From: JAPHSX01 sp041554195
GTDB lineage: Bacteria; Pseudomonadota; Gammaproteobacteria; Thiohalomonadales; Thiohalomonadaceae
Length of the DNA: 64,000 nt
Reading direction: 5' to 3'
Assembly (NCBI GenBank): GCA_041554195.1
Contig: JBFFMJ010000003.1
Coordinates: forward strand, 266,318-330,317
Positions 33,726-43,649 of the stretch are shown piece by piece (positions within the stretch are counted from its first letter, which is position 1; every line of letters begins with the position of its first letter). The translations under genes were made by a program, and so were the position numbers. Below the pieces are notes generated by a model. It saw only the letters and a list, made by a program, of their open reading frames with translations, had not been told where the DNA came from and did no database searches.

Positions 33726-34880
33726 ATGAACCAGCACTTCGTCCATCTCTTTGCCCTGCTCTACGGCCTCTGTCTTGTTCCTCTCGCTCTGGCTACTCCC
33801 CCTTCATCGGTACCCGGACATGTTATCGACGAGGCGCGGCAGAGCTATATCTTTGTCTTCGACCCGAGTGTCGCCACGGCCGATGTCACGACACGCGCCC
33901 GCGGCCTGGTTGCAGCAGAGGGAGGCAAGCTGCGCCATATTTACACCACGGCAATTAAGGGGTTTTCTGCCACGCTGCCGCTACAGGCTGCGCAACGTAT
34001 CGCCGCTTCCCCACGTATCAGCTACTACGAACGTAATGGGGTAGCCTGGGCTATTGGTGCCGGTGCATTCAAACGGCCATCCTCTCCCGGCACCAAACCC
34101 GGTAATGAGGAGCCACCAGCCACACAGGTTGTGCCACCCGGTATTGCTCGGGTGGGTGGTCCGCTGGATGGCGACGGACGACACGCCTGGGTGATCGATA
34201 CCGGTATCGACACCTCCCATGCGGATCTACTGGTCGGCAGCGGTGCCAATTTCGTGCTGCGTGGCAAGTCGACGGTTGATGATGGCAACGGACACGGCAC
34301 TCATGTGGCGGGCACAATCGCTGCCATTAACAACAACATTGATGTGGTTGGCGTTGCAGCGGGGGCGATGGTGCACCCGGTGCGGGTACTGGGTAACAGC
34401 GGCAGCGGTACAATTGATGGGGTGATTGCCGGGGTCGATTATGTGGCATCCACGGCCAACGCGGGGGATGCGGCTAACATGAGCCTGGGGGCATCGGGCC
34501 ACTTTGCGAGTCTGCACCAGGCGATCGTTAATGCGGCATCCGCCGGGATCTACTTTGCCATTGCCGCGGGAAATGCCGCCAGCTACGCGATGAACTACGA
34601 GCCGGCGCACATCGAGGCGCCTTACGTTTACACCGTCTCGGCGATTGATGCGGGAGATCGCTTTGCCAGCTTCTCCAACTGGGGTAATGCGCCCATCGAT
34701 TTTGCCGCGCCCGGTGTCTCTATCCTTTCAACCCAAAAAGGCGGCGGCACCACCACCCTCTCCGGCACCTCCATGGCTACCCCGCACGTTGCCGGTCTGC
34801 TACTGCTCGGCGCGCCGCTGGTGGATGGCTATGCCGTGGCGGACCCAGACGGCACCCCGGATCCGATCGCCCACCACTAA
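33726..34880 (+). CDS. Secreted subtilisin-like serine protease (S8)
   Basis: A 384-residue preproprotease. Signal peptide 1-23; I9 inhibitor propeptide about 35-105 (YIFVFDPSV to IAASPRISYYER); a Pro-rich linker; catalytic domain from about 135. The triad is D158 (VIDTGID), H190 (GHGTHVAG) and S349 (SGTSMATPH), with oxyanion Asn in AAGN. The chain ends soon after the Ser helix, so there is no C-terminal anchor. AGGGAGG lies just before ATG 33726. Confidence 0.94.
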   Translation: MNQHFVHLFALLYGLCLVPLALATPPSSVPGHVIDEARQSYIFVFDPSVATADVTTRARGLVAAEGGKLRHIYTTAIKGFSATLPLQAAQRIAASPRISYYERNGVAWAIGAGAFKRPSSPGTKPGNEEPPATQVVPPGIARVGGPLDGDGRHAWVIDTGIDTSHADLLVGSGANFVLRGKSTVDDGNGHGTHVAGTIAAINNNIDVVGVAAGAMVHPVRVLGNSGSGTIDGVIAGVDYVASTANAGDAANMSLGASGHFASLHQAIVNAASAGIYFAIAAGNAASYAMNYEPAHIEAPYVYTVSAIDAGDRFASFSNWGNAPIDFAAPGVSILSTQKGGGTTTLSGTSMATPHVAGLLLLGAPLVDGYAVADPDGTPDPIAHH

Positions 34881-34986
34881 GTTCCGGGGCAGGGTAAAGG
34901 CACTACCCTGCCCTCCCGCCCACCTGTGCCTAAAACTCATCTTTGCTATCATCTTGCTACAATTCACATTCACTAAAGGCACTTTT

Positions 34987-35391
34987 ATGCAGAAGAGTGA
35001 TGAGAACACCCCGGATAATGAAACGTGGCGCGACAAATTGAGCGCCGAGCAATTCCACGTCTGTCGGGAGAAGGGGACCGAACGTCCCTTTAGCGGGGAG
35101 TATGTGGATAACAAGGAGCCGGGCAAGTATCGCTGCGCCTGCTGTGGCGAGCTGCTGTTCGATGCCGCCACCAAGTTCGACTCGGGCACCGGCTGGCCCA
35201 GCTTCTGGGATGTGGCCGAGGGGGGTAAGGTCAAGATGATTGAGGATAACTCCCACGGCATGACCCGCGTTGAGGTGACCTGCGCCAGCTGTGATGCCCA
35301 CCTGGGGCATGTGTTTCCCGATGGCCCAGCGCCCACCGGACAGCGTTACTGCATTAACTCTCTATCACTCAACTTCGAGGCCGAGGAGTAG
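34987..35391 (+). CDS. msrB: Peptide-methionine (R)-S-oxide reductase
   Basis: A 134-residue MsrB that reduces methionine-R-sulfoxide in proteins. The zinc site CxxC pairs are CACC (about 50) and CASC (about 98); GTGWPSFWD and the catalytic Cys in QRYCINSLSL are intact. ATG 34987 is taken because the frame upstream lies within the protease gene's tail and has no family match. Convergent with the TPM gene. Confidence 0.96.
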   Translation: MQKSDENTPDNETWRDKLSAEQFHVCREKGTERPFSGEYVDNKEPGKYRCACCGELLFDAATKFDSGTGWPSFWDVAEGGKVKMIEDNSHGMTRVEVTCASCDAHLGHVFPDGPAPTGQRYCINSLSLNFEAEE

Positions 35392-35393
35392 CG

Positions 35394-35876
35394 TCACCGG
35401 GTGAGCTCACCGACGATCGCCTGCAGCCCCTCCATTGCGGCACCATCGTAATCGCCTTCTGGCAGGCGGCTGGCGATCTTTTCATCAATGATCTTTTTGA
35501 TTGCCGCCTCGTTCAGCGCCTTGCCTAATTCATCCCCGGCAATGATCGCTGCCCCCTGCGGCTCTTTCACCAGCAGTAACAAGACACTGCTCGCTTTTTT
35601 CTTCGGCTTCCAGGCCTGCCAGATACGTTCGGCATAGACCTGTGCCGAATCACCCGCCGATGACTTCGCCGTTACCACCACCACATGGTTATGTTTGACA
35701 AACTGGTGCTGCGCCGAGACCTGATACATCAAATGCATCTGACTCTTGCTGAGCACCGCAGCGTGGTCATTCACGCGACTCTTGATTGGCGGCAGGCCAT
35801 CACTCTCTGTTGCCACAGCAACCGAGCTATTTACTGCCAGTAAAAGTAAGCTTATTACCACACGCCAACTCGCCAT
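35394..35876 (-). CDS. TPM-domain exported protein
   Basis: A 160-residue protein with a signal peptide (about 1-22) and a TPM (YgcG/TLP18.3) domain covering the rest: VNDHAAVLSKSQ, HNHVVVVTAKS, and SSVLLLLVKEPQGAAIIAGDELG. Some TPM domains have acid phosphatase activity or interact with photosystem repair; here the role is unknown. GTG 35879 or ATG 35876 could start it; I use the ATG for its spacing to AGGAGTTAG. It is divergent from the MoxR operon. Confidence 0.85.
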   Translation of the reverse strand: MASWRVVISLLLLAVNSSVAVATESDGLPPIKSRVNDHAAVLSKSQMHLMYQVSAQHQFVKHNHVVVVTAKSSAGDSAQVYAERIWQAWKPKKKASSVLLLLVKEPQGAAIIAGDELGKALNEAAIKKIIDEKIASRLPEGDYDGAAMEGLQAIVGELTR

Positions 35877-35994
35877 CACCTAACTCCTCCTCTATTTTCC
35901 ATACATCACCAGGGTGAACCGTTTCACGGAACATACCATGCTATGGTGCCAATATTACTGACAGACTCCACAAAGAGAAAAGTGTTCACGCCTT

Positions 35995-36909
35995 ATGGAT
36001 AAACAGATTGCCGCTATCGTCGACCGTGCCGGGGAGTTTATCCTCGGTAAGGATCACCAGATCAAACTCTCGCTGGCCTGCCTGCTGGCGCGGGGCCACC
36101 TGCTGATTGAGGATCTCCCCGGCGTCGGCAAGACCATTCTCTCCAGCGTATTGGCCCGCACACTGGGGTTGGAGTTCAGCCGCATTCAGTTCACCTCCGA
36201 CCTGCTGCCCGCCGATATTCTCGGTGTCTCGGTATTCGAGCGTGAGAGCGGAACCTTCAACTTTCACTACGGCCCGATCTTCTCGCAGGTGGTGCTGGCC
36301 GATGAAATCAATCGCGCCACCCCCAAGACGCAAAGTGCACTGCTCGAAGCGATGGAGGAGGAGCAGGTCACCATTGAGGGCAAGACCTATCCCCTGCCCC
36401 ACCCCTTCTTTGTCATCGCCACGCAAAATCCCAGCTACCAACTCGGTACCTTTCCGCTGCCCGAATCACAACTGGATCGCTTTTTAATGGTGATATCCCT
36501 TGGCTACCCGGAGCGTAATGCAGAGCGCGCCCTGCTGGCCGGACGCGAGCGGCGCGAGATGCTGCATGAACTGACGCCCGTGATCACCCCTGAGCAACTG
36601 GCGAAACTGCAGCAACAGGTGAGGGAGGTGCACGCCTCCGATGCACTGATCGATTATGTGCAGGCACTGCTGGAATTTTCACGCCAGTCACCCTACTACC
36701 TTAACGGCCTGTCGCCCCGTGCCGGGATCGCACTACTAAATGCGGCGCGTGCCTGGGCGCTGCTTAATGGCCGCGACCATGTGATGCCGGAAGATGTGCA
36801 ACAGGTGCTCCCCCATGTCGCCGCGCATCGCCTGCAACTGGCCGCTGATCAGGTTGCCGCCAGTGTTGAGGCCGTGGTGCAACCCTTCGACGAAGTCGCT
36901 ATCCCCTAA
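35995..36909 (+). CDS. MoxR-family AAA+ ATPase
   Basis: A 304-residue chaperone-like ATPase. Walker A is in EDLPGVGKT (about 37-45), Walker B in VLADEINRATPKTQ (about 101), sensor 1 in ATQNPSYQLGTFPLPE, and the lid ends with SPRAGIALLNAARAWALL. MoxR ATPases help metal insertion or assembly of VWA or membrane complexes. It is first in a three-gene operon with DUF58 and transglutaminase genes, one base before the next start. Confidence 0.95.
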   Translation: MDKQIAAIVDRAGEFILGKDHQIKLSLACLLARGHLLIEDLPGVGKTILSSVLARTLGLEFSRIQFTSDLLPADILGVSVFERESGTFNFHYGPIFSQVVLADEINRATPKTQSALLEAMEEEQVTIEGKTYPLPHPFFVIATQNPSYQLGTFPLPESQLDRFLMVISLGYPERNAERALLAGRERREMLHELTPVITPEQLAKLQQQVREVHASDALIDYVQALLEFSRQSPYYLNGLSPRAGIALLNAARAWALLNGRDHVMPEDVQQVLPHVAAHRLQLAADQVAASVEAVVQPFDEVAIP

Positions 36910-36910
36910 G

Positions 36911-37909
36911 ATGAACACACTCGCACGCCGCGGTCTATTCGAACGGCAACGTGCCTTCTGGCGTCGCCTGTTTCGTCGCGATGTTGCCGAAACGGGACCC
37001 GTTACGCTGACGCGGCGCCGCGTCTATATTATTCCCAGCCGTAGCGGAATCATCTTTGCGCTGTTACTGTTTGCGATGCTCATCGGTGCCATTAACTACC
37101 AGAATTCACTCTCCTTTATCTTTACCTTTCTTCTCACCGGAATGGGTGCGGTTACGATGGTTCACACCTTTCGTAATCTTAACGGGCTGCGCTTTCGCGT
37201 CGGTCATATTCAACCGGTGTTTGCCGGCGAGCAGGCCGCTTTTCCGCTAAGTGTGGAGAACCCGCAGGGACACCAGCGCTTTGCGATTAAATTAATGTTT
37301 ACCGATCAGCAACCGCATAGCCTCGACCTGGAGGCGGACGGCGGGCAGTGGCTGGAGCTACACCACCCCACCTCACAACGCGGCTGGCTGGATCCCGGCC
37401 GCATCACCGTCTATACCCGCTTTCCACTCGGCCTGTTTCACGCCTGGGCCTACATCAATATTGAGATGCGAGCACTGGTCTACCCCACCCCCTCCGCCGT
37501 GCGCAAACTTCCCGCTGAGGTACTGGTTCAAAGTGGTAGTACCGGTGATCAGGGCAAGGGCGATGACGACTTTGCCGCGCTACGCCCCTATCACCCCGGT
37601 GACTCATTGCGTCATGTTCACTGGAAGGCACTTGCCCGGGAACAGGGACTTCTCACCAAGCAATTTGGCGGGGGGGTGAGCGAAGAGATGTGGCTGAAGT
37701 GGGAGATGCTCGGCATCCTGCCCATGGAAGAGAAGCTATCTCACCTCTGCCGCTGGATACTCGAGGCCGACTCACGCGGCATGGCCTATGGTCTGGCGTT
37801 GCCACATAAAGAGCTAGCCCCTCAACGTGGTGATGCACACCGCCGCCAATGTCTGAAGGCGCTCGCGCTTTTCAATCTGCCGGACCACGCTCAAGGTGGT
37901 GCAGCGTGA
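36911..37909 (+). CDS. DUF58 membrane protein
   Basis: A 332-residue protein with two N-terminal membrane helices (about 45-85) and a soluble DUF58 domain. The signature is DDFAALRPYHPGDSLRHVHWKALAR (start near residue 215). DUF58 proteins are regular partners of MoxR ATPases. ATG 36911 follows the moxR stop directly. Its stop overlaps the GTG start of the transglutaminase gene (GTGA). Confidence 0.93.
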   Translation: MNTLARRGLFERQRAFWRRLFRRDVAETGPVTLTRRRVYIIPSRSGIIFALLLFAMLIGAINYQNSLSFIFTFLLTGMGAVTMVHTFRNLNGLRFRVGHIQPVFAGEQAAFPLSVENPQGHQRFAIKLMFTDQQPHSLDLEADGGQWLELHHPTSQRGWLDPGRITVYTRFPLGLFHAWAYINIEMRALVYPTPSAVRKLPAEVLVQSGSTGDQGKGDDDFAALRPYHPGDSLRHVHWKALAREQGLLTKQFGGGVSEEMWLKWEMLGILPMEEKLSHLCRWILEADSRGMAYGLALPHKELAPQRGDAHRRQCLKALALFNLPDHAQGGAA

Positions 37910-39894
37910 GTCGCTACGAAAAACAGCTACTCCCCTCTCTCACCGGTAAACTGTGGTTACTGGCGGCGCTCTTTATGGTGCTGTTGCCTCACCTTTTGCG
38001 CATGCCGCCCTGGCTTTCCGTGGCCTGTGTCGGGGTTTTTGGCTGGCGGCTGGCGCACGAAATCAAAGGATGGTCATTGCCGCGGCGCACTCTTCGTTGG
38101 GCCATCACGATTCTTGCCTTTCTCAGCGTCGCTGCACTCTTTAAGACCGTCATCGGGCGTGATGCCGGGGTGGCCTTGCTGAGTGTGATGTTGTGTCTAA
38201 AACTCCTTGAGTTACGTACTCTGCGCGATGCGATGGTTAGCCTCTATCTTGGCTATTTTCTGGTGATCGGTGCCTTCCTTTTCAGCCAGTCGATCTACAC
38301 CGGCGGCTATCTTTTACTCGTCGTACTGCTGCTCACCGCCGCACTCATTGCACTTAACCATCCGCAAGCTCGCTCTGCCAACACCCGTTTTTATCTGCGT
38401 TATTCCGGGCAGCTTTTATTCCAGGCCTTCCCCCTGATGGTGGTGATGTTCCTGCTCTTTCCACGACTTAACGGACCACTGTGGAGCATGCCGCAGGGGA
38501 CAACGGGCAAGACCGGGCTGAGTGATCAAATTCGCATGGGCACCGTCTCTTCACTGGTCGAGTCGGAGGAGGTGGCATTTCGTGTCGACTTTAAAAACGC
38601 GATCCCCGCCGCCGATCAACTCTACTGGCGTGGCCCGGTATTGTCGCAGACCGATGGCCGACTATGGCAACGCATTCGCCAGCCGATTTTGCACAGCGTT
38701 CCAAAATACGAGGCGAAATCCGAAGCGGTTGAATACACCGTTATTCTGGAGTCCAACGGTTACAGCTGGCTCTTCTCGCTCGACCTGCCATCTGCCATGC
38801 CACAGGGACTCGATGCCTCATCTTTTATCACACCCGACTTTCAAATGCTCACCGCCAAACCGGCCACCAGCAAACAGCGTTACACCCTGCGTTCCACGCT
38901 CGACTATCGCACCGATGGAATTGATCACCAGGAATTATCAACCGCACTACAATTACCCGCTAACGTTAATCCCAAATCGGTGGCAATGGCCGAGAGTTGG
39001 GCAGAGGCCGGACTGCTGCCGCAGCAGATTGTCGAGCGTGCCATAAGCTACTACATAGATAACGACTTCTACTACACGCGCCAACCACCCCTGCTCGACA
39101 TCGACCCGGTCGACGACTTCCTGTTTAATAGCCGTCGCGGTTTTTGCGAACACTACGCCACCTCTTTCGTTACCCTGATGCGCGCCGCCGGTTTACCGGC
39201 CCGTGTCGTTACCGGCTATCAGGGGGGGGAGAGTAATACCCTCGGCAACTATTTAATCATCCGCCAATCCAACGCCCACGCCTGGGCTGAGGTGTGGTTG
39301 CAGGAGAATGGCTGGACACGCGTCGATCCCACGACCAATATTCCAATCGACCGTGTCGAAGAGACCATCGACACGCAACGCTTTGCTACGACGGATCTGT
39401 TAGCCAGTGTCGCCCAAAACAAACAGTTCAACATTTTCAAAAGAAGTTTTTTTCAAATGCGCCAGATGTGGGACGCCGTCAACCACGGCTGGAACCTGTG
39501 GGTACTTGGCTTCGATCGCGAGCAACAGGACAAGCTATTACGCTCACTCGGTATTAAAGACATGAGCTGGCAAAACCTGCTCACCATTTTAATTGGCGCC
39601 ATAATTGTTATTGTCGCCACCATTAGCGCTATTCTGTTGTTACTACGACCGCGGCAAACCGATCCGGTACAGCGCCAATACCAGCGTTTTTGCACCAGGC
39701 TGGAAAAACTGGGAACGGTGAGGGGGATCAATGAAGGGCCACTCGACTTTGCTAAGCGAGCCTGTGGTGAGTTACCGAACTGCTGTGAACAAATTAATGC
39801 TATCACGCGACTCTATGTTGACATGCGTTACCAGCAACAGACAGTAAAACCTCAACTCTCTAAACTTAAGCAGGCAGTACAACAAATATTATAA
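37906..39894 (+). CDS. tgpA: TgpA-like transmembrane transglutaminase (DUF3488)
   Basis: A 662-residue inner-membrane protein. Five to six N-terminal helices (about 15-190, DUF3488), a periplasmic transglutaminase-like domain (about 340-490) with triad C414 (RRGFCEHYA), H458 (NAHAWAEVW) and D474 (RVDPT), a late membrane helix (about 560-585) and a cytoplasmic C-terminal DUF4129-type tail. TgpA is essential in Pseudomonas aeruginosa. GTG 37906 is chosen for its overlap with the DUF58 stop. Confidence 0.93.
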   Translation: MSRYEKQLLPSLTGKLWLLAALFMVLLPHLLRMPPWLSVACVGVFGWRLAHEIKGWSLPRRTLRWAITILAFLSVAALFKTVIGRDAGVALLSVMLCLKLLELRTLRDAMVSLYLGYFLVIGAFLFSQSIYTGGYLLLVVLLLTAALIALNHPQARSANTRFYLRYSGQLLFQAFPLMVVMFLLFPRLNGPLWSMPQGTTGKTGLSDQIRMGTVSSLVESEEVAFRVDFKNAIPAADQLYWRGPVLSQTDGRLWQRIRQPILHSVPKYEAKSEAVEYTVILESNGYSWLFSLDLPSAMPQGLDASSFITPDFQMLTAKPATSKQRYTLRSTLDYRTDGIDHQELSTALQLPANVNPKSVAMAESWAEAGLLPQQIVERAISYYIDNDFYYTRQPPLLDIDPVDDFLFNSRRGFCEHYATSFVTLMRAAGLPARVVTGYQGGESNTLGNYLIIRQSNAHAWAEVWLQENGWTRVDPTTNIPIDRVEETIDTQRFATTDLLASVAQNKQFNIFKRSFFQMRQMWDAVNHGWNLWVLGFDREQQDKLLRSLGIKDMSWQNLLTILIGAIIVIVATISAILLLLRPRQTDPVQRQYQRFCTRLEKLGTVRGINEGPLDFAKRACGELPNCCEQINAITRLYVDMRYQQQTVKPQLSKLKQAVQQIL

Positions 39895-39924
39895 AAGTGA
39901 CTACCTCGCAAAAAAATTTCTGCT

Positions 39925-41262
39925 TTATTTTCCTATACAGAAAGAGGTAAATATCTTCCCCAATAGATCATCGGATGTTACCTCACCGGTAATTTCTCCC
40001 AACGACTGCTGAGCCAGCCGCATCTCCTCGGCCAGTAATTCTCCAGAACCTTGTGCCAGTAATAGTTGCCCACGTTGCAGATTTTCATCCGCGCGGGCCA
40101 GCGCATCGAGATGGCGGCGGCGTGCCATAAAGGCACCCTCGCCCTCCCCTTCGTAGCCCATACTTTGCTTTAAATAATCACGTAGTTGTTCAACCCCATC
40201 ACCGCTCTTGGCGCAAAGTCGAATGGCCTCTTCAGTCACTCCGGCACTACTGCCCGAGAGGTCAATCTTGTTCCGTATCACGGTGGTTTTCAGGTTATGT
40301 GGCAGACGGTCGATGATCTGTTGATCTAGCTCACTCACGCCGGTGGCATCATCGACCAGCAACAGCACGCGGTCGGCCTGTTCGATGGCGTTCCAGGCGC
40401 GACGGATCCCCTCCTGTTCTACAGCGTCATCACTCTCCCTGAGTCCCGCGGTATCGATAATGTGCAGTGGCATACCGTCGAGATGGATCTGCTCGCGCAG
40501 GATGTCTCGCGTGGTGCCGGCAATATCGGTGACGATGGCCGTCTCCTGACCGGCAAGGGCATTGAGCAGACTCGATTTACCGGCATTGGGTTGTCCGGCA
40601 AGAACGACGGTCATCCCCTCTTTCATCAGGCTGCCCTGCTGGGCCGATTTTTCTACCGCGGTCAATGCCTGCTGAATAGCATCGAGTCGTGACTGCACCT
40701 GACCGTCGGCGAGGAAGTCGATCTCCTCTTCGGGAAAGTCGATAGCCGACTCGACGTAGATACGCAGCTCAGTTAAGCCCTCGACCAGTTCATGGATCCG
40801 TTTTGAAAATTCCCCCTGCAGTGATCGCAGGGCACAGCGTGCAGCCTGTTCACTACCGGCGTCGATAAGATCGGCGATGGCCTCGGCTTGTGCCAGATCA
40901 AGCTTGCCGTTAAGAAAGGCGCGCTCGGAAAATTCACCGGGACGTGCCAACCTCGCACCGAGTTTTTGTGCTGTCGTGAGAATACGGTCGATAACGACTG
41001 GTCCGCCATGGGCCTGGAGCTCCAGCACATCTTCACCGGTAAAGGAGTTGGGGCCGGGAAAATAGAGGGCGATCCCCTCGTCGATCACCTCGTTTTCCAG
41101 ATCCTGAAACGGCAGATACTCGGCGTAGCGTGGCCTGGGACAGTGGCCGAGTATTTTTTCGGCACAGCTTTTTACCCCTGGGCCTGAGATGCGCACGATG
41201 CCTACCCCGCCCCTGCCGCTTGGGGTCGCCTGTGCTGTGATGGTATCTCTGTTTTGTTGCAT
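39925..41262 (-). CDS. mnmE: tRNA modification GTPase MnmE
   Basis: A 445-residue GTPase which with MnmG forms the cmnm5U34 modification of tRNA. N-terminal folate-binding domain (about 1-120), G domain inserted in a helical domain with AGQPNAGKSSLLNAL (near 223), DIAGTT, DTAG and NKID, and the C-terminal catalytic CIGK motif. Start ATG 41262. mnmG is not adjacent in this window. Confidence 0.97.
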   Translation of the reverse strand: MQQNRDTITAQATPSGRGGVGIVRISGPGVKSCAEKILGHCPRPRYAEYLPFQDLENEVIDEGIALYFPGPNSFTGEDVLELQAHGGPVVIDRILTTAQKLGARLARPGEFSERAFLNGKLDLAQAEAIADLIDAGSEQAARCALRSLQGEFSKRIHELVEGLTELRIYVESAIDFPEEEIDFLADGQVQSRLDAIQQALTAVEKSAQQGSLMKEGMTVVLAGQPNAGKSSLLNALAGQETAIVTDIAGTTRDILREQIHLDGMPLHIIDTAGLRESDDAVEQEGIRRAWNAIEQADRVLLLVDDATGVSELDQQIIDRLPHNLKTTVIRNKIDLSGSSAGVTEEAIRLCAKSGDGVEQLRDYLKQSMGYEGEGEGAFMARRRHLDALARADENLQRGQLLLAQGSGELLAEEMRLAQQSLGEITGEVTSDDLLGKIFTSFCIGK

Positions 41263-41320
41263 TGTATTTGTTGGCGACTAATGCCGTTCCTGAAAATTGT
41301 TATTTCACTTTCTTTATACA

Positions 41321-41356
41321 AAAAAGGCGCAATGGGGTGAGCATTGCGCCTTTTAC
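41321..41356 (-). terminator. Terminator between yidC and mnmE
   Basis: AAAAGGCGCAATG (41321-41333) and CATTGCGCCTTTT (41342-41354) form a long perfect stem with A and T flanks on both sides, so it can work in either direction; here it would end the rpmH-rnpA-yidD-yidC transcript. Confidence 0.88.
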
Positions 41357-41372
41357 TTTAGTAAGCCTGTGA

Positions 41373-43001
41373 CTACTTGTCGCCTATCACCACCCGGGTG
41401 ATGTAGTACTGCTGGGCAATCGACAGGGTGTTGTTAACCACCCAGTAAAGCACCAGACCTGCCGGGAAGAACAGGAAGAAGAAGGTGAAGGCGATCGGCA
41501 GGATCATCATCACCCGCGCCTGAATTGGATCGAGCGGTGTTGGGTTCAGCTTGTGCTGAATCAACATGGTCACACCCATCAGTACCGGCAGGATGTAGTA
41601 GGGATCCTGTGCAGTAAGATCGCCTATCCAGAGCATAAAGGGTTGCTGACGTATTTCCACGCTTTCCAACAACATCCAGTAGAGGGCGATGAAGACGGGA
41701 ATTTGAACCAGAATAGGAAGACAGCCACCAAGAGGATTGATCTTCTCCTCGCGGTACATCCTCATCATCGCCTCATTCATTTTCTGCTTGTCGTCGCCGT
41801 AGTTCTCTTTGAGCTGCTTGAGTTTCGGTTGCAACTTGCGCATCTGCGCCATTGACTTGTAGCTGGTCTCGGAGAGCTTGTAGAAAGCCGCTTTAATTAG
41901 CACGGTCAGCAGAATAATCGACCAACCCCAGTTATCCACAAATCCGTGGAAGAATTTCATCAACCAGAACAGTGGTTTGGCAAGAATGGTCAGGATGCCG
42001 TAATCAACCGTCAGTTCAAGACCTTCAGCAACCTGCTCCAGTTCGTCCTGCAACTTAGGTCCAATAAAGAGTTGAGCATTGAGGTTGGCACTTTCACCTG
42101 GCGCAACATTCAGTTCTGCGCCGGTCATGCCGAGAATATAACGACCATCGCCCGGCACTCTGGAATAATAGTTATTACTCTCTTCCTTGCTGGGAACCCA
42201 GGCAGCGAGGAAGTAGTGCTGAATCATCGCCGCCCAACCACCGGTTATATTACGGTTAAGGGTCTCGTCGGCCATGTCATCAAATTCGATCTTTTCGTAC
42301 TTTTCTTCGGCGCTGTAGATCACACCGCCGGTATAGGTGCGAATGAACATGCTGCTCTCATCTTCGGGTTTGCTACGTACCATCTGACGATACATGTGGC
42401 CACGCCACGCGTTTGCCGCACCATTGTTGATCTCATAGCGTACGCTAATGAGGTATTTACCACGATAGAAAGTGTAGACCTTATCTATATTGACACCGCT
42501 GGCATCTTTCCAGCCGAGACGCACCTCCATCTCTTCCTGCCCTTCATCCATGTGATAGCTGGTCGCCGTGGTGCTAAAAACCTGGTGGTGACTGGGTGCG
42601 GCACTCCCGCTGCCCTGTGATGGCAGAAGACCCGACTGAGCAATAAAGACCTCGGCGCCATCATCCATCAGCCTGAAAGGCTCATCTGGCCTATCCTGAC
42701 TGACCGGGTAATTTTTCAGGTCGGCACGTCTCAGGTCACCGCCCTGGGTATCGATCTCAATAGCGAACAGGTCTGTTTCAACACTAATGCGCTGACCACT
42801 CTTTACACCCTTCATGCTGGGGGCATCGGCAACCTCTGGCTCGCCACCTGACTGTGTTGGTACCGCGGGAGTATCTTTCCCTGCCGTGATCTCAGTCGGC
42901 GCAACAGCCTTGGGGCGCACATAGTCGTTCTGCCAGGCTTCGTACATCATCAGCATGGTAAAGGCGAGTGCAGCAAATAGTATTACTCTTTGAAAATCCA
43001 T
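41373..43001 (-). CDS. yidC: Membrane protein insertase YidC
   Basis: A 542-residue insertase and Sec partner. N-terminal membrane helix (about 5-22), large periplasmic domain (about 60-340), then the conserved five-helix core with FVDNWGWSIILLTVLIKA, PLGGCLPILVQIPVFIALYW and the final NNTLSIAQQYYITR. It starts four bases after yidD, in the standard origin-side operon. Confidence 0.97.
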   Translation of the reverse strand: MDFQRVILFAALAFTMLMMYEAWQNDYVRPKAVAPTEITAGKDTPAVPTQSGGEPEVADAPSMKGVKSGQRISVETDLFAIEIDTQGGDLRRADLKNYPVSQDRPDEPFRLMDDGAEVFIAQSGLLPSQGSGSAAPSHHQVFSTTATSYHMDEGQEEMEVRLGWKDASGVNIDKVYTFYRGKYLISVRYEINNGAANAWRGHMYRQMVRSKPEDESSMFIRTYTGGVIYSAEEKYEKIEFDDMADETLNRNITGGWAAMIQHYFLAAWVPSKEESNNYYSRVPGDGRYILGMTGAELNVAPGESANLNAQLFIGPKLQDELEQVAEGLELTVDYGILTILAKPLFWLMKFFHGFVDNWGWSIILLTVLIKAAFYKLSETSYKSMAQMRKLQPKLKQLKENYGDDKQKMNEAMMRMYREEKINPLGGCLPILVQIPVFIALYWMLLESVEIRQQPFMLWIGDLTAQDPYYILPVLMGVTMLIQHKLNPTPLDPIQARVMMILPIAFTFFFLFFPAGLVLYWVVNNTLSIAQQYYITRVVIGDK

Positions 43002-43005
43002 CGTC

Positions 43006-43242
43006 TCAGTCTTTCTTATATAAGTGTTCGGTTCCGGGGACGGGGTCTATCCCCCCTTCGTGCCAGGGGTGACAGCTGGCGATACGTTTGATTCCTAACC
43101 AGGTGCCACGCATGGCACCATGATGCTCTATGGCCTGTTCGGTATAGCAGGAGCAGGTGGGATGAAAACGGCACTGCCCGCCCATAATCGGACTCAGGAT
43201 CAGGCGGTAGCCTTTAATCAACAGTATTAGAATGCGTCGCAT
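43006..43242 (-). CDS. yidD: Membrane protein insertion efficiency factor
   Basis: A 78-residue YidD, amphipathic and membrane-associated, aiding YidC-dependent insertion. The conserved core is LIKGYRLILSPIMG followed by CRFHPTCSCYTEQAIEHHG with three Cys. Its start overlaps the rnpA end by 16 bases, as is usual. Confidence 0.95.
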   Translation of the reverse strand: MRRILILLIKGYRLILSPIMGGQCRFHPTCSCYTEQAIEHHGAMRGTWLGIKRIASCHPWHEGGIDPVPGTEHLYKKD

Positions 43243-43649
43243 TTTCTCGCTATCTTCTGCCAGCAGTGCTCGATTTGTTCTCGCAACTCACTACGGCTAA
43301 GTTTATCAATACCGGGACGTGTCAGGACAACTACGTCAAAGTCGCCGATTATAGCCTGATGCAGACGAAAACTCTCCCTAAGCTGTCTCTTTACCAGATT
43401 TCGCTTAACGGCATGTTTTACATTTTTCTTGGAAATGGCCAAACCCAGACGAGGGTGACCGAGTTGGTTGCGTATCGCCAGCATCGTTAAATGCTTTGAT
43501 CCAACCCTGCAGGCATCGGAAAATACCTGTTTGAACTCAGCCGGCTTCAACAACCTCAGTTGTCGAGAAAAGTCCCCACAAGCTTTATGCTTCTGGAAAC
43601 TGCCGGCCTGTTGTTCCAACCCAGCTAAGTTAGGCTGAGAGGCGGGCAC
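43227..43649 (-). CDS. rnpA: Ribonuclease P protein component
   Basis: Protein subunit of RNase P, which matures tRNA 5' ends. The RNR motif is in HAVKRNLVKRQLRESFR (about residue 85), with LRLLKPAEFKQVF near the start. The 140-residue version begins at GTG 43649 inside rpmH; a TTG at 43619 would give a start closer to the usual length, so the N-terminus is uncertain. Confidence 0.95.
   Translation of the reverse strand: MPASQPNLAGLEQQAGSFQKHKACGDFSRQLRLLKPAEFKQVFSDACRVGSKHLTMLAIRNQLGHPRLGLAISKKNVKHAVKRNLVKRQLRESFRLHQAIIGDFDVVVLTRPGIDKLSRSELREQIEHCWQKIARKCDAF

Noticed and set aside
41932..41940. DnaA box inside yidC
   Set aside because: Encodes the conserved Val-Asp-Asn-Trp stretch of YidC on the minus strand; chance match.
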